From positions 38,345,934-38,409,933 of the forward strand of contig NC_080670.1 in NCBI RefSeq assembly GCF_030247195.1: a stretch of 64,000 nt of DNA, in the 5' to 3' direction. The position numbers and the translations under genes are program-made. The notes under the pieces were generated by a model. The model did no database searches, was not told the DNA's origin, and saw only the letters and a list, made by a program, of their open reading frames with translations. Origin of the DNA: Topomyia yanbarensis (Eukaryota; Arthropoda; Insecta; Diptera; Culicidae). This document shows positions 13,920 to 26,504 of this stretch, piece after piece. Within the stretch, counting starts at the first letter, position 1; every line of letters starts with the position of its first letter.

Positions 13920-14900
13920 TAGGGTTCGCAGTACCGACCCTTTTTGGCGAGAACCGGTACGACGGTACTGAAGCCCTCAGTACCGGTAGTACCGGTAAAG
14001 TACTCGAATATTTTTTTAAAAAATTCGAAAAAAGCTTCAAACTGAAATTGAATGCTCAAACTGATGTTCTTATTGATTTGCGCTGATCAAAAACATGTTT
14101 ATTATTTTTAATTGCTTCGGAATGGCAAGACTTATTTCACAGAAGATATTTTTCATATAGGGTACCTTCTTTTATTTCAGAATCTAGGCCACTTTGAAAT
14201 CAATAACTGCTAAGTAGTGCGACTTTCGTCGATTTGAACAGATGGTAAATGTATGAAACCCTATTAACAACAGTAAATCAAAGCGAGAATGGTAGTAAAT
14301 CCGAGCAGGTTAATCGCATTTCCGCTCTTGCTTTTCTGAAAATTGGTTCCGACCTTTATGTCGTTTGCCCACTATTCTCTAATGCATATCAAGGCTCCTT
14401 GCTTTCCTGTAAACTATGGAGTTTTGCTGAATTTTCCGATCACCAATAATTACAAATCGCCCCATTTGAAGCAGTTCACCAAGTCTAAACGCTGTTCGTT
14501 CTTTTATAGATAAAGGTTTAAGAGCAAACCAAATATAGACATGACTTAGACCATAGTCTTGTCACGCGCCACCCAGTAAATAATGGAAACCAATCGGAAT
14601 GTTGCTAATAAAACTTTAACTTCTAGAATTATTTTGATGATGGCCCCACCTCATTCCCACACAAAGCTCTCAAGGCTTTATCTAGAATCTAGAATTTATC
14701 TAGAAGGCAAATTAATATAATTAAACGTTATCTTGCAGACCGATATTTTGAAACAGATCCCCCTGCAGAGTTAATATATTTGTCATGAAAAATTGTATAG
14801 TACCGAAAATACCGGTACTGGCTTTTGTTCAGTACCGGTATTACGGTACCAAAAATGGGTCGGTATTCCCGGGATTTTCGGTACCGGTATTACAACCCTA
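13920..14900. mobile_element. hAT-type non-autonomous element with GTACCGG-rich ends
   Basis: The 981-bp element starts TAGGGTTCGCAGTACCG and ends GGTATTACAACCCTA. It is flanked by the exact 8-bp direct repeat ATTATGAT (13912-13919 and 14901-14908). Both subterminal regions are crowded with GTACCGGTA-type palindromes in inverted arrangement. There is no transposase ORF. An 8-bp duplication is the hallmark of hAT elements, and TAGGGTTG-like termini are common among them. The dense palindromic motif may be a transposase-binding array (inference). Confidence 0.85.
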
Positions 14901-14908
14901 ATTATGAT

Positions 14909-17030
14909 ACAGCAGCACTCTTTATTGACAGTTGACTCGTGCCTAAGACTCCACCTGAATACTCAGAAGAATTGAAAAATTCAATGCAAAAGTCATTATT
15001 TTCTTCAAGATTGACATTATTTTAACCTGCTAGGCTGATGGCAAGAGATGATAAAAATAACAACAACAAGCATCATTTGATGCAGATCAAGGCACCTCAA
15101 CAAGGTTGAAAAATCGAAAAAGAGGAAATGCATTACCTAGGTCCATCAAGATCTCACAAGCGAAAGAAGCGTGAGAAACAATTTGCAACCGACTGTGCAA
15201 CCATCGGCGCAATTTCTCCCTCGTTATGTCACCGATCAAGTTAATGACACCCAAACCGCTGACGGCGGGGATTGCACTTTTCCCGAATTTCACGCTAATC
15301 CGGTTCAAAACAACCGAACGCAGCTGGATTGGTCCCAGGCCGTGAGCAAACCGCCACGCGCTGCATATTTACCAGCAGCGCCGCGCGGCTGCCGGTGTCG
15401 GGATGAATGTAGGCGATAGGTAGTTTGTTGCTTTGTTTTCGCCGAAATGCAACTGCATCGTGTGCGCGATGCGCATGTGTAGTGTTTGTAGGTCCCTATA
15501 CGCGATTAGCCCCCGGAGGGGGCTCAAATAACAAACATTGACTCCCGGGTTTCCTCGTAAAATTGGCGGGTACTTTGAACTTGATTGATTTGTGTGCACC
15601 GCGCTGCAGGTTCTCAGAGGTTACTTTATTTACAACGAATTCGATTGATGCACTTTTATTTTTACATTGCGTTCGCGGTTGCCTAACAGCAGCAATATTT
15701 GACGTGGTCGAACGGAATTCCGGGAAAGCTCGGTCGAACGATTGCAAACCAGCGCGGCACCAGTTTCTACGCCGCTACTCGCCCCAGTGGCCCCACGGGG
15801 CCATGGGAGTAGTGAAATAGGATCCTCTCGGTGGGCAAAAACAGTGTAGTCAGTGTGTTTGATTCATGCTAATTATTTTGCAACGGGCCTTGATTCGATG
15901 TCACCACGCGAGACGAAAAAAGCTGACCTGGTGGAAATTTAGAGGACCGATGTACTGACATGTGATATGGGATGGTTCACACGTTGGTGGATGTTCTTTT
16001 TAGGATTTTCCCCCGTCGGTCTCAGACCGTATCAGTGGCGCCAGTCAACAGAAAAATGACTCCCTATCTGGATCGAAGAAAGCGATTCTTATCAAAACAA
16101 ATAAACATATAAACGATATCTTGAATTTTGCTAACTTGTTGTTGAGTTTCTGTTACTGAGTCTCAAACACTAATACTAATTAAACCGAAAATTTTGGCGT
16201 AATGAAAACTTAAATTACACTGTTTTGCTGAGTATAAAAAGGGCGGCCAACTAACTTTGTTAAAGGAATCACTTTACACGAAATACTTAACATAAGTCTT
16301 TTCAGGACAAAATACCATATCTTGGCCACCCGGTTGCAAGTTGCGAACAATCCCAGGCTCAGTGCAAGTGGCTTCGAGATGGTTCGACTGCACAATTTGG
16401 TCGGATAGTGCGATCCGCAGGTTCATGCTACAATACGGAGACGAAGCGTTAAGGGTGATTTTTGGAGGAGTTTCGGATGGTGATAAAAGGTTTGTGTATT
16501 TTTTGCTCCTGTTTACTCCAGAGTGACTTCCGTATACTGGAACAAACCTAAAGCTAGACTGTTCTATTTCGTCTTACAGGACCCTAGAACATAGCACCGC
16601 AGATCACTCTTACAATCACACGGCACCGTATCAGCTCTGTGCACAAGGATTTTTGTCCAGTCCAACCAGCAATCGATCAACTATTAAAGAAAATATTGAA
16701 TCATCAACGACAATTCATACTTTTGTCGTCACAACCAGAATTGCCAAAAGAATACAGGTACCAAGGAGCATTTAATGTTTCTTTTTTTTACAAACACTTT
16801 CTGGCTTCTCTGGTGCTTGATTTGGATCCATCCATCGTCGTACAGATCAGCGTAATCAGTTTTGTCGGAAAGTCATATTCCAGCCTTTTATGCCTTTTTG
16901 CTTCATTTAACTGTATTGCACGTTGCTTTGAAATTCACGTCGCTGTTTGTTCAATCTCATGGTTCTCTCTAACCTGGAACTGGCAATGCTGGGAAGTCTT
17001 GCGCTAATTTTATACCCCATCAGATGATTG
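14909..17030. other. GC-richer stretch with hairpins, no gene assigned
   Basis: From about 15160 to 15830 the GC content is raised and CpG is frequent, as in a promoter or first-exon region. I see no supported coding exon. Two perfect GC stems occur: AGCCCCC/GGGGGCT at 15508-15524 and TGGCCCC/GGGGCCA at 15789-15804. The 122-codon ORF at 16639-17007 resembles no family I know and has a random-looking composition. Confidence 0.3.
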
Positions 17031-17031
17031 G

Positions 17032-17141
17032 TAAGAGGCTACGTTTGGTCCTCGAAACGTTCTGACTTCAATGACATCGGAGAAATGTCGCCCGTTTATC
17101 AAGACATGGTCGATTTGGAAGCACGATGTTCGGATGCCTGC
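17032..17141 (-). pseudogene. Non-LTR retrotransposon endonuclease fragment
   Basis: On the minus strand the stretch reads IDHVLINGRHFSDVIEVRTF followed by RGPNV. This closely resembles the segment of the AP-type endonuclease domain (IDHVLIDGRHFSDII-type) found in many mosquito non-LTR retrotransposons. The expected following SDH catalytic motif is lost, and a stop follows within 12 codons. No reverse transcriptase lies nearby, so it is a dead fragment. Confidence 0.65.
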
Positions 17142-18716
17142 AGCTAGTAAAAATCTACTTCATAGTAATACATTTAACTGATTTAAATATGTCTCTATCA
17201 TGATCACTTACTCTATTTAGAAATTCAATTATAAATCTGTACCAAACGCAAACACAGAATATGTAGAGAGATATGTACATTGATACTTTTTGAAAAATCA
17301 TAACTATCGCATAGTTGGAAGTGCGCCTGTGTATGACGACAAATGATTTAGTATACCTTTACAGTGAAGACCCGATTTATAAGCCGCTCGATGAAGGCTG
17401 TCATTGAAGGCTGTGGACATTGACAAAATCGCGCATCATTTTCTTTCTTTTTTTTAATGAACTGAAGCTGTTAACATGTTCTTCTTTAGTCCCTAGACAA
17501 AGCCTCATAACCCTTTCTGATTACTTAGTAAAAGGTTTTATCATCTTTTTTTTCAAGTGGGATGTTCGTTTTTTAATTACTTCAGTTTTCCTTGCAGTTT
17601 CATCATGCAAAAAAATCCAAATGAAAAGCGTTTCCAAATTTTGAAATTTTGAATCAAAATTGACCGTTCGGTCAAGCAAATTTTTCACAGGTTGCTGCCA
17701 AAGCATATCTTGATTGGTTAAATGGGTATTAACGATCGCTTTGGACAAGGATTTTATCGTTTGTTTACATGTCCTCTCTATGGCTCTCGTTTGAGAAGGA
17801 TTCGATGCGATTTTTTCCAGCCTCCTGCTAGGCAGCCATTTTGTCCTAGCCAGTGCTATTGCACGGGCGACATGGGCCTAGAAGCGGCGGCCCATCATAT
17901 GTTGACTACTGTCAAAGTCTGTATATCTCCATAGCTGATGACAGAAGTGACACCCCTCTGATTTTTTTTAGATTGAGTGCTTTTGACAGGCGGATTCAGC
18001 ATCTTTAATGGGGGTGTAAACAAACAAAACTGACTAATTATTGCGAGGAGCATACAGAACAAATCCACGAGACCCCATTGCATGCTAGCACAGTGACTGT
18101 GTTATGCGGCTTGTATGCGAATGGTATGTGGGGCTCAGTTGTCTACATAAATGATGCTGGAGGAATATCGAGACATTGTGAAGGGATGGTTGCTTCCAAA
18201 TATTGTTCCTCAAGATTTTATAGATGTTTTTCGCCAAACAAGATCGGTAATAAGCGATGCGGGCGTTGCAACAATCGATTTATTGAACACGATCACAGAG
18301 AAAAGACGTCCATCTTCAGCATTCAACTTGTGTAAATATCTCTAACGGTTTCGAAGGTAGTTGGGATATCCAAACCAGGAGCGCTACTGTCGTTATGTTT
18401 TTTTTGTAGCTGAGTTGACAGCGTTTATTCCTCTAACCAGTCAAAGGTTCGGACTTCCAGTATGAATTCCAGCTCAAATGTAAGAACCGATAGAGTCGGA
18501 ATCGGTTGTTTTCTTTGAGCAAGATTCCATACTGAATCCATTCAGTTGGGATAAGTTGGTTTGGCGGCGCTAGTGTTTATCGTATATTAATTCAAATGTT
18601 TAAACACGTTTTTTAAATATTTTAAATAATTCGATAGACGAATTGTATCGACCCGCGGTAATGTCGGTTCGCTGCCTCGTTCTTGCGACGTCTACTACGT
18701 CATGATTACGCGGTAC
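17142..18716. other. Non-coding, nothing recognised
   Basis: No ORF with family resemblance, no terminal inverted repeats found. Confidence 0.3.
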
Positions 18717-18932
18717 TACACTGAGAAATAAAAATATGCATAGTTAGCATACTTTTTATTCCCTCTCTCTTTTCTTCTGCTGTGATTTTTATGCATTTTC
18801 ATACATATACTTCTAGTAAGCATTCAATGAGTGGATAGACCGAATATGTCCAATGCATAAAATTTACAGCAGAAGAAACGAGAGGCAGATAGAAAAGTAT
18901 GCTATCGATGCATACATAAAATTCTGCGTGTA
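18717..18932. mobile_element. TACAC MITE with long inverted arms
   Basis: The left arm runs TACACTGAGAAATAAAAATA, TGCATAGTTAGCATAC and TTTTCTTCTGCTGT. The right arm is its imperfect reverse complement and ends TTCTGCGTGTA at 18932. The element is 216 bp with arms of about 75-80 bp and TA at both outer ends, as for Tc1/mariner-derived MITEs. No coding capacity. Confidence 0.8.
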
Positions 18933-20836
18933 CGTCAAGTTTATCGTCAACACCGACCAACAGCAAACATGTGATGAGCTAGAGGTCAACATTGAGTGCG
19001 CTATTCACGAAATTTCTCTAGTCGCTCTCGAAAACGCGACCAAACTTGACTAAAATTAAACCGATGAAATGGTCCCGGATTAAGGCTGGACAGTTCCTGG
19101 TTTCAAGCTCTTGTCCCGCATGGTAAAACGTCCCGGAAAGTGTTCCATATTTACCAAAATGTTGATTCTTATTCAAAAATGTCTATATTGTACATTCATT
19201 TTATGCAGGACACCCATAAAAGTTTCGAGTTGTGCAGCCCAATCTACGAACTACGTGAGGTAGGTGCTAATTGAACCAAATTATTTTGATTGTTATTTTT
19301 TCGATTTCTAGTATGAGCCAGGTCATAAACCATTACGAAAGGTTTCTCAGTCTTCTACAAGTTGTGTAAATCTTTGGGAAAAACACTTCTTTAAAAGGTT
19401 TCCTGAGCGTGTCCCGCATACGCCTTGAAAACATCTAATTATGAAAAAATTATATTTTTTTATAATTTTTTGCATATAAAGATTTATGACACGTAAAATA
19501 TGCTCAAGAATAAATCCGAATTTGACTTGGTTCGTCTGCTAGAGTTCCTGTTTGGTGGGCTTTTCATGCGACGCAGACAAAATCTTTTCTTCACTGTATT
19601 CCAATATTTCTTGAGTGCCACGATCGTACTGAAACATTCAATCATTCAGATATCAGAAAAAATTCGCTCTATTTGTATATTTGTACACTATGGTTACGAC
19701 TCGGCGACTGGTTTACGTATTATTTCGGTGCCATTAGGCCAAATGAGTTGGCATCGTTATCTAGAGTCCTTTGCCAAATTAGGTGAATATTATTATCAAA
19801 TCAAATTTTTTTTTTATTTTAACATACGCATGGACGCAGTCAAGCACCCTCAACCCAACAGGATCTTTATTCGATATTGTGAGCCGGAATCGAATATTAC
19901 AGTGAGTCGAAATTTCCAATTGATTTGATTGGGCATTTTTGACACATTTAAGGAAACAATGCTATGCAAACGCTTCTAACACTCCGGAAGTAGCAGCCTT
20001 ATCTACATTTAGGCGACCGTTTAACTTTAAGACGATTTCGCTACGATTTTAAAACGATATATACACTCAGCGCACAAAACGACTTCCGCGGGGGGATAAT
20101 CACAGGAAAAATATACTTAGGTGTAGCATCAAGAAGTATTCAACAGATGAGATAGAATGTAAATAACAAACACCGCTACTTAAAGGCAGCTCAAATAATA
20201 GAGCAAGTATCCGTTTTTACACGATTCCACACCGATGAACGAGAAATTATTTCATACCACATTCCACGCTAGGCTTGTTGCATAACGCACCGGCTCATTT
20301 GGATTGGTGAACGACATCTATACATCAGAAATGGCAGTTTTAGAATAGCGTTTGTCGATTTATTTATTAATAAGTGCGTATGCAATATAATTTTAAATCT
20401 AGAAGGCAGGGTACAATAAGCCGTTGCTCGCACGTTGGTAAAATATAAGTTACTCTTTTAGGTGTCATTATTGATGTTTCAAAACGAGCAGAGCATTTTA
20501 TTTGGGAAGTATTTTGACAATTGCTGATTTAAATTTTTGCGCCTTGGAAGGGCCTTCTTCAAACTCAGATCTATTGGGCGCAATGAATGAAAGGGAGCGT
20601 TTTGTTAGTATTGGTTGGTAATCTAAGGGAGTGTTTAAAATTATATTTTAACCTTTAGCAAAACGCTCGTACTCTTCCTGCGTTCTTTCGGTTTTTTTTT
20701 CGATCGACGAATTGGAACAAGCAATCTCAAGTTTTTAGGATTGAATAATCCTTTCCAATGCAGTTGATGCACACATCATCTAAGATTCCGTAGATTTCTT
20801 TCAGTATGACAGTAAAAGAGCATTCAAAATAATTCG
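18933..20836. other. Non-coding downstream of Osiris gene 1
   Basis: The 142-codon ORF at 19500-19928 was examined and resembles no known protein. A 10-bp stem GAGCGTTTTG / CAAAACGCTC spans about 20597-20672. No gene is supported. Confidence 0.3.
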
Positions 20837-21098
20837 TTTATTAAATACATCCTTTCGAAAAGACAATAAATAGAAGCGGCGAAAGCAAATAAATAATTAA
20901 CAGTTAACAATTGGTACGAAATTCGTCTAACAGCGCGTGGTCATTCCTTTGGTTCGATTGGTTCACCCAATCTGAAAGGTTAACCAGTCTGGCATTCTGT
21001 GGTTTCGATTCGTCTTCGACGAGAAAGTTGCTTTTTGGTTTGAAGACATTCCGTTCTGTACATTTGCGTTACCCGCGGATTGTGGTGTCCCGGCACAA

Positions 21099-21108
21099 TT
21101 TATTTATT
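21099..21108 (-). promoter_or_regulatory. Poly(A) signals of Osiris gene 1
   Basis: Two overlapping AATAAA hexamers on the minus strand (21099-21104 and 21103-21108) lie about 20-30 nt after the stop codon. Another AATAAA lies at 20837-20842. The proximal pair is unusually close to the stop, so the distal one may be the main signal. Confidence 0.5.
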
Positions 21109-21128
21109 TTTTGGTTTACTTTGGTTCC

Positions 21129-21649
21129 CTAGTATGCATGAGCGGAGCTCGATGATGATGACGATGATGACGATGACGACGGCGACGAACCAGAGCTAGA
21201 GACGGAAGATCCGGAGTTGTACGCCGTTGAACTATACGACGATCCGCTGGAGCTTGGGTAGTAGGAGCTGTAGGCCAGGTTGTGCGAGGAAGACGAGGTC
21301 GATGGTTCCCAAACGCGGGAGTACGGTCCCCCGGACTGTGGCTCCCAGGAAGATGGGTTGTAGCTGGACGGTGGCTCGGTGGTAGCTGGAGCTGGGGCAC
21401 CATATTCGGCAGCCGGTGGCATCATTGGCATCATTGACATCATTGGCATGCCGAGACCGGATTTCTTGACCAGTTGGGCAATGAGGAAACCGAGCACCAG
21501 GGTGATGGCCAGCTTGGACAGGATCAGCGCCTTCATGGCTTTCAGTCCGATCAGGGCGACGACGATCGGCATCAGTGCTTTCATTTTCAGCTTAAGCAGC
21601 AGCAGAACTGGAAGCAGGAGTTTCTTCTTCAGTAAGTGACCACGGGATT
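21129..21649 (-). CDS. Osiris family protein 1, exon 2 (3' terminal exon)
   Basis: This exon encodes residues 134-306 of a predicted 306-aa Osiris protein. It starts after a pyrimidine-rich acceptor ending CCACGCAG (minus strand). The acceptor phase supplies two bases of a split codon, which matches exon 1 (32282-32681), and the joined length is a multiple of three. It opens with a basic-hydrophobic segment ([20 protein letters not shown]) that matches the conserved Osiris layout. A long hydrophobic region follows (residues about 157-197), then a Met/Pro-rich linker ([13 protein letters not shown]). The AQNLAY-type motif appears as [10 protein letters not shown] (residues 255-264). The C-terminus is a Ser-rich tail with a run of about 12 Ser. 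Osiris proteins are insect-specific secretory or endosomal-pathway proteins linked to cuticle formation. A Met at 21584 is internal, not the start. Confidence 0.85.
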
Positions 21650-21719
21650 CTGCGTGGCGAAGGGATGGGCGCGTGCGGTTTGGGGAAGAGTTGGTTTAGT
21701 AAGTTAGTTTTCTATTTGT

Positions 21720-23068
21720 TATGTATTTGTTTGATGCGATTAGGTAGTGGAAGTCCGGCTTGAGCAGAGAAGGGGCCTGTTGATTAGTGTGGTATAAGCA
21801 GGCTGAACTTGTGAGTAGCGTGATTCAAACGATGCAATCGAGCTGTAGTAATGTAGAAATTCGTATATGATGGAACTGTATAAAGGTAACCGAAGTTTAG
21901 TCCCCCTTTACTTTAGTACCCCACTAATTTCGACCAGCCGACGACAAACAGATAAACGATCACCGGGGCAATAATGAAAGTAACAGTGTTTAACTCTCAT
22001 ATCCGGTTGAAGCGACTATTTCTTAATTGCTTTAGTCTGTTATAGTTCTGACTTGATCAGAGGTATATAGTAGAAGAGTGCGTCTGGTGGTCAGTGCATA
22101 TTGAAAGCTCGTGCGTTTAAATAATTTTTAGAAGGAGTTCAAAATCTATTCAACTGGTGATCTGATGGGAAAAACTATTTGGTGACAAACAGGAGGCCTA
22201 TTAAATTTTATTTTTAGCTTCAATAAATTCACCAATAAATCGTCGCTCTTTAGGAACATAGTGTGTCAAGTTTGTATCATTTGTTAGCAGACGTGTATCG
22301 GTTTTTGTGCTTTTTTACCATTGAACCATTAACCGAAAGATAGTCCCTGATTTACAGACAAGTAAAATTCTATGAACGTATTAATGATTTTGCATTTGCA
22401 AGCTAATCAATTTGAATGTGGTTGTTTGCAGATTGCCAATTGTCACATTTCTTTAAATAAAAAAAAAGAATGCTTGTGAGAAAATTTCTTCTGGTTGTTC
22501 AATTCTTCCTCGCTCTCCTTCTCTTTCTCACTATTAATTTATCTCAGTAATGATTTTCCGAATGTGCTCTAAATCTGCCGCTCTCAAAGATTTATCAACA
22601 TGGCAATCGTCACTAATACTTAGAATAAAACGCGGTATGTTTAAATGGTGCTTACTTAATGTAATTCCACTGACTCAGCAGAGCTACCATCAGTACTACG
22701 GAGTTGGATCCAAGAATAGATACTGGGTTTGGTCTCGCTACATCCAGGCACTACTACCTTGATAGCATTTTCATCGAGTAGTTTATTTAGTTTTCTAACA
22801 TACGGTTTCTATGTAATTTTTGAGGTGTTCAAATTTCATATTAATCAAAGGAAAGAAAGTGTCAAACAATATTGTTAGAAGTGGATTTATTGGAAGAAAA
22901 GATGCTTTCACCGGAAAATTGTTGTAATTTCACGGAAAAGACAAATGCAATATCATTTGTAAAAACAGCTTTTAAATTGAAGAGCAGAGAAAATAAGAGA
23001 CTTTCTCCAGCCAGCTTCTTGCGGTAGTGCAATTCACATCCAATAGGGATCTTTAGGGGTATGCGGTT
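21720..23068. other. Intron sequence without recognised element
   Basis: AT-rich, short random ORFs only. Confidence 0.35.
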
Positions 23069-23542
23069 AACACACTAAACCAGCCCTTGTTCAGTAATTT
23101 CTTGCACTGTAAAGTAATATTTTTACGGAGCTGTCAGCAAATTGTTTAAAAAATTGCGGTAAAGTTTTAATTTTTTAGCGATTTTCAGTAATTTTTCGAT
23201 TAACTTGCTGAAACCCGCAATATTTTTCACTGAATTTATCAGCACTACGGTTTTTTCGGTACATAAACATTATCCTGTAAAATACTGACTGATTGTTCGG
23301 CAAAATTGTACCAACATTACCGAACCTCGTCAAAAACTTACAAAACAGGTACAGCAAACCATCTGTCAAGTCGCCATCTTCAGAGGAAACTGCTGACTGA
23401 CCAGTATTTTTTGACGTTTGGATAGAACGGATTGCGGAGAGTTCGGTAACCGAATTGTTTTACTGGATTGATTACCGAACGGTTTGTTGTTCAAAACCCC
23501 AGCAAAATTTTACTGAGCCCAGTAATTCAAATTAAGTGTGTA
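23069..23542. mobile_element. MITE with ACACACTTAA-like ends and TTACCGAAC motifs
   Basis: The left end AACACACTAAACCAGCCC and the right end TTCAAATTAAGTGTGTA are imperfect inverted repeats. The subterminal TTCAGTAATTTCTTGCACTG also has an inverted counterpart near the right end (AATTTTACTGAGCCCAGTAA). Internal phrases such as TTACCGAAC recur in both orientations. The element is about 474 bp with no coding capacity. The exact ends are approximate. Confidence 0.6.
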
Positions 23543-24854
23543 GGGCATTTTCTGATGCAGATTATTACCACTGAGAACTGACACACAAGTAAAATTTTCA
23601 ACTTGTGTAAAAAATTAAACTGTCGTTTTGAAATGACAACAGCAAGTAGCAACTTGCCGCTGGTCGGCGCTTCGATCGGCCAGCAATCTATACGGTACTT
23701 GTATGCAAACTTTTATACAATGGTGACTCACGCATGCGAACCTGCATGCGATGGTGATTTTCAACGTATTTTCATTTAAATGTTTACACAGGTTTTTCGG
23801 GAAAGTTTGTTCTAGCTTATATGTCTGTTCTCTGTGTTATTATTGTGATTTAATATCTCAATCCACTTTTTATTTAAGTCCGAAACTATTGAAAAAAACA
23901 TTTTTTGGTTCGTTTCCTTTTAGGACAACAACACATCCAAACCCTTGAGACGTACTTGACTTGAGAATACGATTGTATAGGTTGCGTCATCAGATCTACT
24001 ATAGTTGGCAGATTAAACTTGGGACTGCAAGCTGCTAGCGGATTGCAAAAGTACCAGATCATGCTGTATGGGGTGCTGTCCCGGTTAACGATAAGGCGAA
24101 TGGACATGTTTGCAGATACGTCATTTAGTAGTACAACTGTCAGTTTGTTAGTCGAATTAAATTTGGTATTTTTAAGTTTAAAAATCTAAAAATAATAATT
24201 CTGGTTTAAAAACAATATGGATGTACTCTTTTGGACATCCGCTATCAGTACAAATGAAAAACAGCGACATTTTTTTTTCAAGTTAAAGATCCGTATTGCT
24301 TTTGACAGTTTTAATTTAAAACCAGTTGCTTGCGAGAGCTGTCCAGAAATCTTGTCCATGGTCCATGGCTGTTTTCTGTCAATCACGTAGCGTACGGGGC
24401 TCTTCAGGTCCCCTTCAGCTTGGCCGATACACCTTGTCCGCTGCGCACCTCTTCTCCTTGCAACTGCCTGACTACTTTTCAGAACCATTATATAGGCAGT
24501 CTTTCAGACAACAGAAACAGCTAGCCACAGTCGCACAATGTTAGCTATTCGAACATTGGGATGTTATCCAGGCAACTTCTGCAACTGTGGTTCATAATTC
24601 TTTTCAATATTCCCTCTTACAACTGCGCCCCAACCTAAATTGTTCGCAACATCTTTCTTCCAAAAACCACCCATGGCGTTGGTCTTACTCCAGTATAGTC
24701 CAGGTTTCAAGGCCGTATAGGACAACCGATCTTTTGAGCGTTGATGGTAGCTTCGCGTGGTAGAGTACTTGGTTCGACCAAAGGGCAAGAAGGCTCAATT
24801 ACTTGTTATTCTCAGTGGGAAGCCCAATGTTTGTTTCTTGGAGTCTGCGTCGAT
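23543..24854. other. Intron sequence without recognised element
   Basis: Short ORFs on both strands resemble no known family. Confidence 0.3.
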
Positions 24855-25475
24855 AGACTACTGTTCAAAGCTAGGTCTTTGCGGGTGTTACTGTTCATAG
24901 CCTGCTGATTGTGGGTTGAGAGGCTTCCTGCAGGAGCTATTTTCAAAATCCAGCTGATTGCGGAGAGTAATATTCAAAGCCTGGGAATCTGCTATTCAAC
25001 CCTTAACTAAGTTTTACGCTACCTCTAAAACCGATTACTTGTTGGGTCCGCTTTCCAAAGTTCATAACCAACTACTTGCGGGACTGCCAACCAAAGCCAA
25101 ATCCTTACGATTAAAAGTCAACGGATAGTGGCGCTGCCATTAAAAGCCAGCTGCTTACGAAGACTAATATCCAACCCAAGTAGCAATTCTGGTTTTATAG
25201 TACACTACAAGTGCATTCTAAGTTTTAAGAAGGTCTTTAAAAGTGTCAAAAAACCCCAGTTGTTACTAGGGAATGCTAGAAGGCTGTTGTTCAAAATTAG
25301 CTGATTGGGGGGACTCTTTAAAATCAATTGCTTACGAGGGTTAGGCTGCTACTCAAAACCAACTGTTTATGAAGCTACCACCCGAAGTCATCTGAGGCTG
25401 TTATCAAAAGCTAGCTGATTGTGGGCACCACTATTCGAAACCTGCTCCATATGAGGTCTGCTATTCAAAACCAAC
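24855..25475. repeat. Decayed about 30-bp minisatellite
   Basis: Degenerate copies of a unit with core TATTCAAAACCAGCTG followed by a TTGCGGG-type tail recur at roughly 30-bp spacing, for example near 24861, 24891, 24937, 24971, 25265, 25345 and 25460. Copies differ at many positions and have indels, so this is an old array. It resumes at 26505-26720, after an unrelated interval. Confidence 0.6.
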
Positions 25476-26504
25476 AGGGCCGTAGCGTGGTCTTCTAGCG
25501 CCCTTGACTGAGTCTCAGTTTTGCGCCCCTGTAACATTTTAAGACAATCCAACCAGTAGGCAATGTTCAAATGTTCGTGTTTGATAGTCGCTCATTTCAT
25601 GTAAATTCCAGTCGCAAATCTTGTACTGTATATTCGTGAAATCAGTTGACGCTAGGTTTTGAAGACGACTGAGCGAGCATCTATTCGAGAAAGTGCATAT
25701 CAAGACCAGTATACTGATTAGACAGTTTTTAGGAGCTGTGTCCTGGTTGGTGGATTGTAGATTACGGTGTAAATCATTAGAATGGAATTTCCATTCCAAG
25801 TCCAAACATTACTCACCCATCTTTTCGCAAATTCGAGTGAAACAAAGATGCTCTTATTATCTATTTCTGATAAAAGTTTTTACACATTCTTCGTGATAGT
25901 TAATTAGATCGATAGCCATTCGATAGCCATCGATAGCCAAACCATTTTTGTTGAACTCCGTCGGACGAAATATCTTCTTTCGGATCAAAGAAAGAAATTA
26001 TCAGCCGTACCGGATATCTCAAAAGTTCGCCCAGGCGAGCTTAGAATTGTGATTTTTGTAAAAGTTTCTATTGTAGAAATTCGCCTCTTTTTTCCGGTTA
26101 GAAAAATCTCTGAAAAAATCTGTAAGGGTGTGAGTTCAGCTTGCCCCCATATTGTGATATTCTGTCTAAAGCAAGTAAATGACTTTTTTTTGTAGGAGAC
26201 GAAAAACTTCGACCGGTAATTGTGGCAGGCAAGCAACATTGAGATCGATGGTGTGGTCACCGATTCAAGTTTGTCATGCGTGGACTACCGAACAGCTCGA
26301 AGAATCTCCGACACAGGACTGGTTGGGCTATACTGGGCACCGGCCAGTTTGTGATATCGAGGAACTTCTCCCAGCATCGAGGAGACTTCAATCTTCACGG
26401 TACGGAATGGGGTTGTCTTCTCGATGATAATTGTTCTTACTCCACGATCTTTGCCACAGCTTCAAGGGTACCCTTCTTTACCGCCAATGACTATATGCTG
26501 ATTG
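25476..26504. other. Sequence interrupting the minisatellite
   Basis: This interval contains no unit of the 30-bp repeat. It begins with CAGGGCCGTAGCGTGG, which resembles a hAT terminal repeat, but I find no matching right end. The SINE fragment at 26088 lies inside it. Confidence 0.35.
26088..26140 (-). mobile_element. 3' fragment of tRNA-derived SINE
   Basis: On the minus strand it reads ACCCTTACAGATTTTTTCAG, then AGATTTTTCTAACCGGAAAA. The fuller copy at 54158-54282 shows the same arrangement (AGGGTTATAGATTTTTCTAA, then TTTTTCTAACCCGAAAAAAA). The tRNA-related head is missing or diverged. Confidence 0.5.

Noticed and set aside
16639..17007. 122-codon ORF
   Set aside because: No domain, no splice context, no recognisable family, and composition like random AT-rich DNA.
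19500..19928. 142-codon ORF
   Set aside because: No family resemblance on either strand; likely chance or TE-derived sequence that I cannot place.
21116..21403. 95-codon minus-strand ORF rich in His, Arg and Pro
   Set aside because: Frame shadow of the Ser-rich Osiris exon 2, which has the conserved features.
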